A stretch of DNA of 60,620 nt, from NCBI GenBank assembly GCA_028686345.1, contig JAQUCE010000020.1:1-60620 (forward strand), in the 5' to 3' direction. The notes under the pieces were generated by a model. It saw only the letters and a list, made by a program, of their open reading frames with translations, was not told the origin of the DNA and did not search any database. Position 1 is the first letter of the stretch; the number at the start of each line of letters is the position of its first letter. Below are positions 25,501 through 33,900 of this stretch, one piece after another. The stretch is from Kiritimatiellia bacterium (GTDB lineage Bacteria > Verrucomicrobiota > Kiritimatiellia > RFP12 > UBA1067). Position numbers and translations under genes: made by a program.

Positions 25501-25854
25501 GTGTACCGGACGACCTTCACGTTGACCAAGGATCAGACTGGTTCGAAACTGGCGCTGGAACTTGGTTCTATCAAGGATGTCGGTATCGCCCAGGTCACGC
25601 TCAACAACAAGGATCTCGGTGTGCTCTGGCTGGCTCCCTTCAGGGTTGAGATCAGCGAAGCAGCCAAAGAGGGCGAGAACAAGTTGGAGATCATGGTTGT
25701 CAACTCATGGCAAAACCGGGTGATGGGAGATGAAGCCCTGCCAGAGAGCAAACGCTTCACGCAGACCAACATCAGGGTAACCAAGAGTGGAAGGTTTAAG
25801 TGGGAGCTGGAGGAGTCCGGTTTGCTCGGAGCAGTGCGAATTATGAGCCATTGA
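22549..25854 (+). CDS. Exported GH106 alpha-L-rhamnosidase
   Basis: An 1101-residue secreted enzyme. The ATG at 22549 begins a signal peptide (MKMNVKIFMIAAVLIGC...A) nearly copied in the gene at 15877; the longer frame upstream translates the dispersed repeat and is rejected. Core motifs: VRCWWWWLNSNVTKEAITRD, GFSGAMIFDANG, SIQSGWNLGGPGVT, LKWSAPAGRWIILRIGYTP, LTELETDSWECGGMNWSPG and GAEAFTTIGPHW. An insert at about residues 190-300 (WIEFTFDKRVAITALNLTG) looks like a carbohydrate-binding sandwich. The C-terminal sandwich has WDLSFDPAWGGPAG and VNSWQNRVMGD. No neighbour is close enough for a clear operon. Confidence 0.9.
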   Translation: MKMNVKIFMIAAVLIGCGGFNCAVSNAAELDAGFRNPPRAAGVRCWWWWLNSNVTKEAITRDLQAMHDKGFSGAMIFDANGSNQRGNVNVPNGPMYGSEEWTDLYLHALREAERLDLKIGLSIQSGWNLGGPGVTLDDKAKQVTSAQIQVDGAAEINLKLPVPKANYDYYRDICVLAYPGKGVQGVPFKLTASSAQADHPVENINSGGFWVSGGKESGRGPTSKSPEWIEFTFDKRVAITALNLTGRKGYGPKLGWVEAIDSKQRTKSFQLKDGSNALAFDAIEGKVIRVVFADSYDPSHPAAPRNVQVVSAQLIDQDGKGLTGGGTGNPISNLSAKTGARELGGSAPDCRFLLNDLPATDGEEDTKLGDIIDITDKLSKDGTLKWSAPAGRWIILRIGYTPTGAHVSTSSDSWQGHVLDYLSKDVFNRYWNDVVEPLLKKAGPLAGTVLTELETDSWECGGMNWSPGLAEEFRQYNGYEIVKYLPVVVGKIIESREASNAFLADFRKTIAHCVSENHYKTFAENAARYKIGIQPECSGPHAGPIDGIKNYSHSSIVMSEFWAPSPHRPNPQDRFFVKQASSAAHIYGKQYVGAEAFTTIGPHWNDLLWYSQKPAMDYEFCEGMNMIFFHTFTCSPQEMGLPGQEYFAGTHVNPQVTWWNESAVFINYINRIQSVVQQGSFVADVLYYYGDHVPNIAGYKGFNQAGSLPGYDYDVTNEDILLRLTVADGRIAVPGGVRYRMLVLPDHKVLSLAALKMVESLLAQGATVLGAKPERLVSLVGGAAAQREFHALAAKLWGDNPAEAGQKKVGSGRLVWGQSSRSLLQADGLVPDFEALNAGRQADYEYIHYTIEGADVYFVCNQSTEIRAAELAFRVSGRQPELWNPATGEIRRADAFVIKGERTIVPVSFDPHGSMFVIFREKSDSQGAPGSNFPAWQEQQRLAGPWDLSFDPAWGGPAGPVRYDTLASWTEHSDPGIKYYSGKAVYRTTFTLTKDQTGSKLALELGSIKDVGIAQVTLNNKDLGVLWLAPFRVEISEAAKEGENKLEIMVVNSWQNRVMGDEALPESKRFTQTNIRVTKSGRFKWELEESGLLGAVRIMSH

Positions 25855-26254
25855 GAATCTCTGTGGCCTCTGCGATTGTTGTCACCTGTCGCTACACTCC
25901 TTTGTCGGCTGGACGGCGCCTCGGCAAGAGCGCACCGCTGCTCTTAGCAGGCGCTCCAGAGGCAACCGCAAACACCTATCACTACGAGTACGGCACGGAT
26001 GCCGAACCGGAGGCGATATCATCGGGAAGATTGCGGTGCTCGGCGCATAGGGCGGTTATATGATCTTCTCTGCTTGCAGATGAAATCCTCAGCTTGGTTT
26101 TTTTTGGACCTTGCTTTAAAGGCTCAGCTTGGATTACAATAGAACTGGTTATACAAAAAACATCGAAATAAAAATCAGCTGAGCAAGCTGGATAGAGCAG
26201 GTTTGTACCGCAAAACTCTTATCCGCTGGTCAGCGCACACTTAAGGAGATTATT
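25855..26254. other. Gene-free stretch containing a URO-D shred
   Basis: The 25992-26075 segment is about 85% identical to 20001-20087 of the URO-D pseudogene, with a 2-bp gap and an in-frame tag (gcatag for gcagag). It is a decayed second copy. The remainder is AT-rich near 26130-26200 and holds a possible promoter for wrbA. ORFs across it are not protein-like. Confidence 0.6.
26111..26140 (+). promoter_or_regulatory. Possible wrbA promoter
   Basis: TTGCTT (26111-26116), 18 bp, TACAAT (26135-26140). The -10 is good and the -35 weak. It would give a leader of about 108 nt. Confidence 0.35.
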
Positions 26255-26866
26255 ATGAAAATATTGGTCGTTTATTATTCAATGTACGGGCACGTCTATC
26301 AAATGGCAGAGGCCGCCGCTGAAGGGGCACGCATGGTTGGGAATGTGGAGGTCGCCCTCCGCAGAGTTCCGGAGACTCTACCCCAAGAGGTCTTGGAAAA
26401 GATGGGGGCGGTTGAAGCTCAGAAACTGCAGGCCAATGTGCCTGTTTGCACCATCGAGGAGTTGGGCCAGGCCGATGCAATCATTTTTGGAACACCGACG
26501 CGCTTTGGTAATATGTGCGGCCAGATGCGGCAGTTCCTTGATGCTGCCGGACAGCTATGGATGAGCGGGGCATTGATCGGGAAGGTGGGAAGCGTTATCA
26601 CCAGCTCAAACACCCAGCATGGCGGGCAGGAATCCACGATTCTAGGTTTCCACACCAACCTGCTGCACCAAGGCATGGTGATTGTCGGCCTGCCATATTC
26701 GTTCAAAGGCCAGATGACCGTGGATGAGATCACCGGTTGTTCGCCATACGGTGCATCCACGATAGCCGGTGGTGATGGGAGTCGCACCCCGAGCGAGAAT
26801 GAGCTTGCCGGAGCGCGTTTCCAGGGAGAGCACGTTGCAAGAATCGCAAAGAAACTTACGGCGTAA
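26255..26866 (+). CDS. wrbA: NAD(P)H:quinone oxidoreductase, WrbA family
   Basis: A 203-residue flavodoxin-like enzyme that reduces quinones by two electrons using FMN and NAD(P)H in the cytosol. Normal WrbA length. Visible FMN-site motifs: [12 protein letters not shown] (phosphate loop), [21 protein letters not shown] and [18 protein letters not shown] strong AAGGAG lies before the ATG. It is followed 28 bp later by the first of two large GTPases, with which it may be co-transcribed; that linkage is not a known WrbA context. Confidence 0.95.
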   Translation: MKILVVYYSMYGHVYQMAEAAAEGARMVGNVEVALRRVPETLPQEVLEKMGAVEAQKLQANVPVCTIEELGQADAIIFGTPTRFGNMCGQMRQFLDAAGQLWMSGALIGKVGSVITSSNTQHGGQESTILGFHTNLLHQGMVIVGLPYSFKGQMTVDEITGCSPYGASTIAGGDGSRTPSENELAGARFQGEHVARIAKKLTA

Positions 26867-26894
26867 GCTAAGTCCCTGCAATGATGAAGGTTTA

Positions 26895-28883
26895 ATGATG
26901 CGGAATAACAGTGGTGATGGACAGCTGAGCGAGCTGCACAGGGCGTTGATCACAATCAGCCACTCGGTTCGCACGCTGCATGAGGTGCTGCGGCTGGAAG
27001 ACAAGCTGGATCTGGACGCTTTCCAACAGGTGCTCGACTCTAAGTTGATCATACAGTTGAATCCTGACTACCCTTTGATGGTGGCGATTACCGGAGGCGG
27101 GAGCACCGGCAAATCTTCTCTCTTCAATGCGCTGATGGGCAGGGAAATCAGCGCGGTTAAGGCGCGGGCAGGGCACAGTCGGCGTGTGCTGGCTGGTATG
27201 CACTCGAGTGTGCGCGCTGAGGAAGATTTTTTCAAGAGTCTGTTCTCCGCGTTCGGCGCCCTGCCTGAACCATTGAATTCGATTGAAGAGCTGCTGACCC
27301 CGGGCACCCCGAGATTTGTCGCCTGCGACGAGGTGCCAACCAACATGGTTGTGCTTGACACCCCTGATTTTGATACAGGTGACCGGGAGAGCTATGCCAA
27401 CCGCGAACTAGCCAAACCGGTTCTCGAAGCCTGCGATGTGCTGGTTTATATCTTCACCAATGCAACCTACAACAACCGCGAGAACACCGGCTTTATGCGG
27501 CAGGTGTTGACCGGTATAGGAAGCCGTAAGGTGGCGCTGGTCTACAGGTGCTCACGAACCTACTCTGAGGATGAGGTGGTGCAGCATGCCCAGACCGTGG
27601 CGCGTAATTTATACGGGGATGAGTTCGGGGAGAACCTGGTGGGCATCTATCGCGTCAACGAGGACGATGTTGTTGCCGCTGGAAAAGGGCTGATGAAGGT
27701 TGAGCCTGTTGCGGGCTGCCTGCCGTTCGCAGCGATGCTGACCTCGCTTGATCGCACTCAGACGCGGGCCGATTTTGTCAGGAGCGCGCTGTTGGATATC
27801 CGGCGGGACGCGCAAATGACCTTGGACTCTGCCGCGCTGACCAGGATGCAGCTGGAGGTGTACGGTGACGCAGTGCAGGTTGCCACAAGCTGGGCTGCAG
27901 CAGAGGCGCTTAAAGCCTTTCCAGCAGCGGCGGTGTCGAAAAGAATGCTTGAAATCTGGGAAGAGAGTGCCCCCCGTTCAAAAAAAGTTTTCAGATCAAT
28001 TGGTAAAGTTGCGGCATGGCCGGCACAAAGATTATTGGCAGCAGGCTCAAGGCTTTGGGGCGGACGCTCCAAACCAGAGATGTTGTCAGAGGAGAGTGTT
28101 GATCCTAATAAGGTGTTCCGCGAGAATCTCCAGTTGTCTTCCAATACCCTACGCAACAAGCTGATGAATCGGGACATTACCGTTGAAGCAGCGCGGCGCA
28201 ACCAAGAGTGCCGACATATGATCCAGCTGGTGGAGAAGATGCGCGCCAGCTGGCAGTCAAGGGTGGATCTGCCGGTTGTGGAGGAGGTCAACAAGAGCTG
28301 TGTGAACATCCGCATATCGCGGCCAACTGTGTTGGAAGCTGACAAACTCATGAATGCAGGTGTGCTCTGGAAGCAGAGATTGCAGCACCTCTGTGAGGAG
28401 ACGGCGGGGATGGGCGAAGTCTCGCCGCAGATTGATCAGCAGCTTTTTGCCCTGGTCAATAAGTTCAGGGCAGAGATGGGGACCTGGAGTAAAAGAGGCG
28501 AGCTGGCGCTGTCGTCGCTGCCCACCTTAGCGACTTTGGGTGCGCTCACGTATGTGGTATGCAGCGGGGATCTGGCTGGTGCTGCCACTATTCAGGCCAA
28601 GGTTGTGGCAATGTTTGGCTTGAATGATCTGTGGGCACTGGCCGCCATCCCTGCCAGCACGGGTTTAGATAAAATTCACAGAGATAAGCTGGCCAAGTTG
28701 TTGCAACCTATTTACGAGAGTTGGCTGAATGAAAAAATCGTGAAAATCCGTGATTTACAGGAAAAATATGTCTCCGGCTCAATGCTCGCTGCGGTTGAGG
28801 AGACCCTCGATGAGTCGCGGAAACCTTTTGCTGAATTGGCCGCTGCTATTCAACAACTGCCGAAGGGTGGATCAAATGAATGA
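26895..28883 (+). CDS. Large dynamin-like GTPase (first of a pair)
   Basis: A 662-residue protein starting at ATG 26895 (MMRNNSGDG) behind gaagg; a longer frame would overlap wrbA. The G domain is at about residues 60-320: P-loop GGGSTGKSS (67-75), a switch region with a Thr in TPRF, and G3 DTPDFDTGD (155-163). The usual NKxD is not evident; VYRCSRTYSED stands in its place, so nucleotide specificity is uncertain. The remainder is mostly helical, with a hydrophobic stretch at about 535-595 (LPTLATLGALTYVV) that may insert in or lie on a membrane. It overlaps the next GTPase by 8 bp. A paired bacterial dynamin-like or stress GTPase is the best guess. Confidence 0.75.
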   Translation: MMRNNSGDGQLSELHRALITISHSVRTLHEVLRLEDKLDLDAFQQVLDSKLIIQLNPDYPLMVAITGGGSTGKSSLFNALMGREISAVKARAGHSRRVLAGMHSSVRAEEDFFKSLFSAFGALPEPLNSIEELLTPGTPRFVACDEVPTNMVVLDTPDFDTGDRESYANRELAKPVLEACDVLVYIFTNATYNNRENTGFMRQVLTGIGSRKVALVYRCSRTYSEDEVVQHAQTVARNLYGDEFGENLVGIYRVNEDDVVAAGKGLMKVEPVAGCLPFAAMLTSLDRTQTRADFVRSALLDIRRDAQMTLDSAALTRMQLEVYGDAVQVATSWAAAEALKAFPAAAVSKRMLEIWEESAPRSKKVFRSIGKVAAWPAQRLLAAGSRLWGGRSKPEMLSEESVDPNKVFRENLQLSSNTLRNKLMNRDITVEAARRNQECRHMIQLVEKMRASWQSRVDLPVVEEVNKSCVNIRISRPTVLEADKLMNAGVLWKQRLQHLCEETAGMGEVSPQIDQQLFALVNKFRAEMGTWSKRGELALSSLPTLATLGALTYVVCSGDLAGAATIQAKVVAMFGLNDLWALAAIPASTGLDKIHRDKLAKLLQPIYESWLNEKIVKIRDLQEKYVSGSMLAAVEETLDESRKPFAELAAAIQQLPKGGSNE

Positions 28884-30687
28884 ACAGGAGAGCGTGGCCT
28901 GTGCCTTTGACAACGAACGGGTGGAGCTGAATCTGCTGGCAGATGAGTTGCAACGGGTGCCGCATTGGCTGCCAGCCACAGGTTTGCTACTCTCTTTCAA
29001 GCGGGTGCAGAAGATCCTGGATGACCTCTATCTGCGTCTGGAATCCAAGCCTGTGATTGCGGTTGTGGGGCCCACCGGCTCTGGCAAATCAACCTTGGTC
29101 AATGCCTTGACTGGTCGTGACGATACAGTTGAAACCGGTACCCAGCGGCCAACCACCCGCAAGATCTCGGCCATTGTGCAGAGCACCCTTGACGCGCAGC
29201 AGTTGCTGGATCGTCTCAATCACAGCGAGCTGCAGGTTGTGCTCCAGGCAACACCGCAGCTTAGGAGTGTGATTCTTCTGGACACCCCGGACACTGACAG
29301 TATGGAGTGCGCGCAGCACCGCCCGTTGCTTGAAAGCGCCCTGGGTTTATCGGATGTTTTGATCTGCGTCTTTGATGCGTACAACCCCAAGCGTAGCGAT
29401 AATATCCGCGCCTTGGCAGAGTGGGTTGCGCTCTTCCCTGGTGATAACATATTTTTGGTGCTGAATCGCTGTGATCGTATTCAAGGCAATCAACTCAATC
29501 AGGTGGTATCGGAGTTTCAGAGCCATATAGCAGAGATAAAAGCGTGGGGGCGCGACTCCCTGCCCCTGTTTTGTGTGTCCGCGCGTGACAGCTTGCAGCG
29601 GCCAGAGTGGACTGAAGGGGAGAAACCGTTGCATTCACGCAATGATTTTGCGGAGCTGGTTGCAGCATTAGGTGAATTAGGCGGCGGCACCTTTTTTGCG
29701 GACCAGCGGGTGGCGCGCGCGCGCGATTTACGCTCAGAGCTCCACGCCAGAATCCGTGAACGCGCACAGGAGCACAGTGAAGAGTTGCAAGTTCTGGGGC
29801 AGGAGCTTAAGGCACTTGAGAATGAGATTGCGGGTTGTTGGATTGAGATGCTGTTTAACCGCAGCGGGGCTGAGGCCAACATCCTCCAGCCACTGTTATG
29901 GGGTGCGGTTGCCAAGCGCTGGTGGGGTCCGGTTGGTTTGTCCGCGGCTTTTTTCAGGCGGGTAGCTGTTTTTGCCACGCCCTTCAGTTTGCTTCGCTCC
30001 TTTAATCCAGTTAAAGTAATCTCCGCGTTGATCAGATCTCTCAGATCTCTGGCAGGAGCAGAGAGGATTGAACGAGAGTTGCAGGCCGCATTAGGTTCAG
30101 GCAACTTTGAGCATGGCTCTCTGGACGCTAGAATTGTGTTTCAACAGGAGTGGCCGGCCATCGCTGAACGGCTGATCCAAGCCGGGTTCAACCCGGCGGT
30201 GCGTGAGATAGCAACACTCAATGACCTCTCGATCCTGGAGGTGTATCATCAATCATGGCAGGATGCGTTACACCGAGGGGTTGAGCGGGCTGCCGAGCGT
30301 TTGAGTGGGATGGCACTGCAACTGTTGCTCAATGCCCCTGTGTTGGCAGCCATGATCTGCTCAGGGTATTATCTGATTCGGGATTTCATAAGGCAGAGCT
30401 TTCTGCCGTTAAATTTTCATCTGCATGTGCTATCGCTGATTCTGCTTCTGTGGCTGCTTTCAGCGTGGTTATTACAGTATCTGGTGCAGCGTTCAATCAA
30501 GCGCATTCCCTTTGACGCCCTTGAAGGAGCCAAGCAGCGCGCGAGCGATGCAGTTGGAAGAGGAGCAGCGCATGATCAGGCGAGCTTGCGGGCTGAGGTT
30601 GACCGCGTGCTGCGGCTGGCTGGAGGCAATTTGACCGGTTATCGGGGAGCCGACCGCGCAGCGCAGGTGTGGAAAAGCGATGGGTAA
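28876..30687 (+). CDS. Membrane-anchored GTPase (second of a pair)
   Basis: A 603-residue protein. ATG 28876 lies inside the end of the preceding gene, so translation is coupled. The G domain has P-loop GPTGSGKST (65-73), TQRPTTRKI as a switch, DTPD (136-139) and NRCD (197-200), a full GTPase set. A helical middle follows, then two transmembrane segments (about 484-502, LLLNAPVLAAMICSGYYLI; about 513-538, VLSLILLLWLLSAWLLQYL) forming a hairpin, and a charged tail. It looks like a membrane-remodelling GTPase that pairs with the neighbour at 26895. Pairs of unequal dynamin-like proteins are known (for example DynA/DynB in Streptomyces), but the orthology is not established here. Confidence 0.75.
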   Translation: MNEQESVACAFDNERVELNLLADELQRVPHWLPATGLLLSFKRVQKILDDLYLRLESKPVIAVVGPTGSGKSTLVNALTGRDDTVETGTQRPTTRKISAIVQSTLDAQQLLDRLNHSELQVVLQATPQLRSVILLDTPDTDSMECAQHRPLLESALGLSDVLICVFDAYNPKRSDNIRALAEWVALFPGDNIFLVLNRCDRIQGNQLNQVVSEFQSHIAEIKAWGRDSLPLFCVSARDSLQRPEWTEGEKPLHSRNDFAELVAALGELGGGTFFADQRVARARDLRSELHARIRERAQEHSEELQVLGQELKALENEIAGCWIEMLFNRSGAEANILQPLLWGAVAKRWWGPVGLSAAFFRRVAVFATPFSLLRSFNPVKVISALIRSLRSLAGAERIERELQAALGSGNFEHGSLDARIVFQQEWPAIAERLIQAGFNPAVREIATLNDLSILEVYHQSWQDALHRGVERAAERLSGMALQLLLNAPVLAAMICSGYYLIRDFIRQSFLPLNFHLHVLSLILLLWLLSAWLLQYLVQRSIKRIPFDALEGAKQRASDAVGRGAAHDQASLRAEVDRVLRLAGGNLTGYRGADRAAQVWKSDG

Positions 30688-30748
30688 CTTGAAGGCCAAG
30701 CGCATCGAAGTCGAGGTCGACCTTATAACGGCGGATTTACTTTATTGC

Positions 30749-30816
30749 AACATAAGTATGTCCTCCGCTATGCGGTGGACAACAATAAGTATGTCCTCCG
30801 CTATGCGGTGGACAAC
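30749..30816. repeat. Two REP-like palindromes after the GTPase pair
   Basis: Two tandem 32-bp units with the core TCCTCCGC-TAT-GCGGTGGA, flanked by ataagtatg and caacaa. They are the same palindrome family as at 8730-8833 but with different flanks. No other feature is seen between 30688 and 30933. Confidence 0.85.
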
Positions 30817-30933
30817 AAAGATTTTGAAGGTTATCCGGCAATATGCACCGATTTGCAGGTGCGCCCAGTGTAAGCAAAGTTCCCGGCAAAGATTGTGGTT
30901 GCGGTGCTTAGAGCCGCTTGGTACTCTTAAAGT

Positions 30934-33900
30934 ATGTGTAAGGGGTTAAAAAAAAGCGTTTTTTTGCATGGTTGCGCGGGTGTCATCCATGTTTGCCTGT
31001 ACGCAGTTATGGCGGCGGTATCGGCAAGGGCGTCAGCTGCGGGGGATTGGCCAACCTGGCGTGGAGATGCATCCCGTTCGGCGTATTCGGTATCAGCTTT
31101 GCCTAAGAGCCTGCATCTGCAGTGGGTGCGTTATCTTGAAAAACCCGCCCCGGCCTGGCCGGCTAGTCAGCACAAGATCCAGTTTGATCTCTCATACGAG
31201 CCGGTGGTGGCAGGTAAGCGGATTTTTGTGAGTTCAATGGTCTCAGATCGGGTGACAGCTTACGACACCGAGAGCGGCGGGGAGCTTTGGCGAAGATATC
31301 TGGACGGCCCGCTCCGTTTCGCGCCGTTGCTCCGGAGCGACAAGGTTTATGTGGTCTGTGACGACGGGATGCTGTATTGCCTGGACGCGTCCACAGGGCG
31401 CTCTCTTTGGGTTATGCGGGGCGGCCCGGACAGCCGGAGGGTGCTGGGTAACGACCGGCTGGTGTCGGCCTGGCCAGCTCGCGGCGCGCCTGTCATAAGC
31501 GAGAGGGATGATGGCGGAGCCACGCTTTATTTCGCGGCGGGCATCTGGCCTTTCATGGGTATCTTCGTTCACGCGCTCGACGCAGATAGCGGGGCAGTGA
31601 TTTGGAGCAACAGCGGCAGCGGTGCCGAGTATGTGCTTCAGCAGCACAACAGTCCGGCCTTCGCGGGGGTTGCGCCACAGGGATACCTTTCGTTCGGCGC
31701 AGGCGTACTGTTGGTCGCTGGCGGAAGAACCGTGCCTGCCGCCTATGATCTGAATACCGGCAAATTTCTTTATTTTCACGTGGCTAGTCGGAGTTACGGC
31801 AAAGACGCTGGCGGTTATGAGCTTGGCGTGGCAGGGGAGAGTTTTATCAACCGCGGGTGTGTGTACAGCGTGCAGAAGGGTACGCCGATTGTGAACCTGC
31901 ACGACCGTGCTGTTGCGCCGGGCCTCAGTGTGGCGCGGATTGGAGAGCATTTTGTGGCAGTCAAGGAGCGCGGGCTTGACCTGTACGGAACAGAGGTGCA
32001 GATCAAGGAGGAGATCCAGATTGACCGCAAGGGGCAGAAAAAGCGGGTTGCCAAGGCCGGTGTTGTTTTGCAACACTCGGTAGATGCTGATTGGCGCGCC
32101 GAACAGGCGCATTTTCGCGCCGGCGACCGGATCTATCTCAGTGGCGCGGCAGGGCGGATCGCCGCAGTGGATTTGCCGTCGCTGCCAAAACCCGGCCTGT
32201 CCTGGCAGGGCGAGGTTGAAGGGCGGGTGTTTACAATGCTGCCTGGCGATGGCAAGCTCTTTGTGGTGACAGAGGCGGGGGCGCTTTATTGCTTTGGCGG
32301 GAGTGTTCCTGCGAGCAAGGTGCTCCGGCATGAGCTGAAGGGGCGCGCCGCGCAGGAAGGGCTGCCCTTGCCCGGGCCGGACGGGTATGCCTTGGTCTTG
32401 GGGTTGGAGGGGGAGAGTTTGCAGCGGCTGTCGGAGTTGGCGCAGCGTTATCATGTTATCGTAATCGAGCCTGATGCGGAACGGGTTGAGTCGGCGCGCA
32501 AACTTCTGGATGGGGAGGGAGTATATGGCCGCAGAGTCCATATTATAGCAGGCGAGCCTGCCAGCATGGAGCTGCCCCCTTATATGGCGAGCAGAATTGA
32601 GATCAGCGGAGATATTATGCTCGGAGCGGCTGCGGGCAAGGGCCTTGTTCAAAGAATTTGGCGATCGTTGCGCCCCTATGGAGGGGTGGCAGAGGTGAGG
32701 GGCGAGGCGGGAGCCGCGGCGCTGGTGAAGGCCGCGCATGCTCTCGCGCCGAAAGACGGTGTGCCGCAGATTTCCGATGGCAGGACATACGCGTCCATGA
32801 CGCGTGTCGGGGCTTTGCCGGGATCGGCTGACTGGAGCCACCAGAACGCTGATGTCGCTAACACGGTTGTCTCAAAAGACACGCTGGTTAAACTGCCTTT
32901 GGGGTTGCTGTGGTTTGGCGGTCCGCCAAATGATGACATATTGCCGCGCCACGGTCATGGGCCATCGCCACAGGTAGCTGGCGGGCGTTTGTTTATTGAG
33001 GGAGCGGATGTTTTGCGGGCGGTTGATGTTTACACCGGAAGGTTGCTTTGGCAGCGCGAACTGGTTGGATTGGGCAAGTTTTATGACAACACCTCGCATC
33101 AGCCGGGGGCAAACGAAATCGGCAGTAATTATGTGTCGATGGAGGACGGCGTGTATGTAGTCTATGATCGGAGGTGTCTGAGGCTGGATCCTGCGACTGG
33201 TGTCACACTCTCTGAGTTTTCATTGCCGCGCACAAATGGCGAAGAGGATCCGCACTGGGGATACATAGGGGTTTACGGTGATCTGCTGCTGGCCGGCTCG
33301 ACACCGCTACTGATTAAAGAGATCAGCACAAATAAGCCGCCAGTTGTCACTGTAAACGCGCAGTACGCCTCATCGTCCCAGCGTCTGGTGGTGCTGAACC
33401 GGCATAGCGGACAAAAGCTTTGGGAACAAAAGGCTGATCAGGTTTTGCGTCATAACGGGATCGTTGCCGGGGCAGGCAAGATCTTCTGTCTGGACGGTAT
33501 ATCGCACACAAACCTCAAACTGCTCAAACGCCGCGGGGAGGAGCCGGAGCTGCCCGCGCGGTTGTTGGCGTTGGAGGCGGGCACAGGAAAAATTTTATGG
33601 CAGACGAGCGAAAAAGTACATGGCACGTGGTTGGGTTACTCTGAAGAGCATGACATTTTATTGGAAGCCGGCAGCCCGGGCGGAGACAGAGCCAAAGATG
33701 AGGTCCGCGGGCATCTAGCAGCGTACCGCGGCGCAGATGGAGAGCTGTTGTGGCGTGCCGACCACCAATACAGGGGGCGACCCATGCTGCATGGCGCGAC
33801 GATTTACGCTGACCAAGGCGTGGCATACGATTTGATAACAGGCGCGGTCAAGTTGACTCCGAACCGTTTGACTGGCAAGCCGAAGAAGTGGAGTTACACC

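Noticed and set aside
31243..32841. 532-codon ORF on the minus strand
   Set aside because: Antisense to the propeller gene; the product has no recognisable domain and the + strand frame shows clear PQQ repeats.
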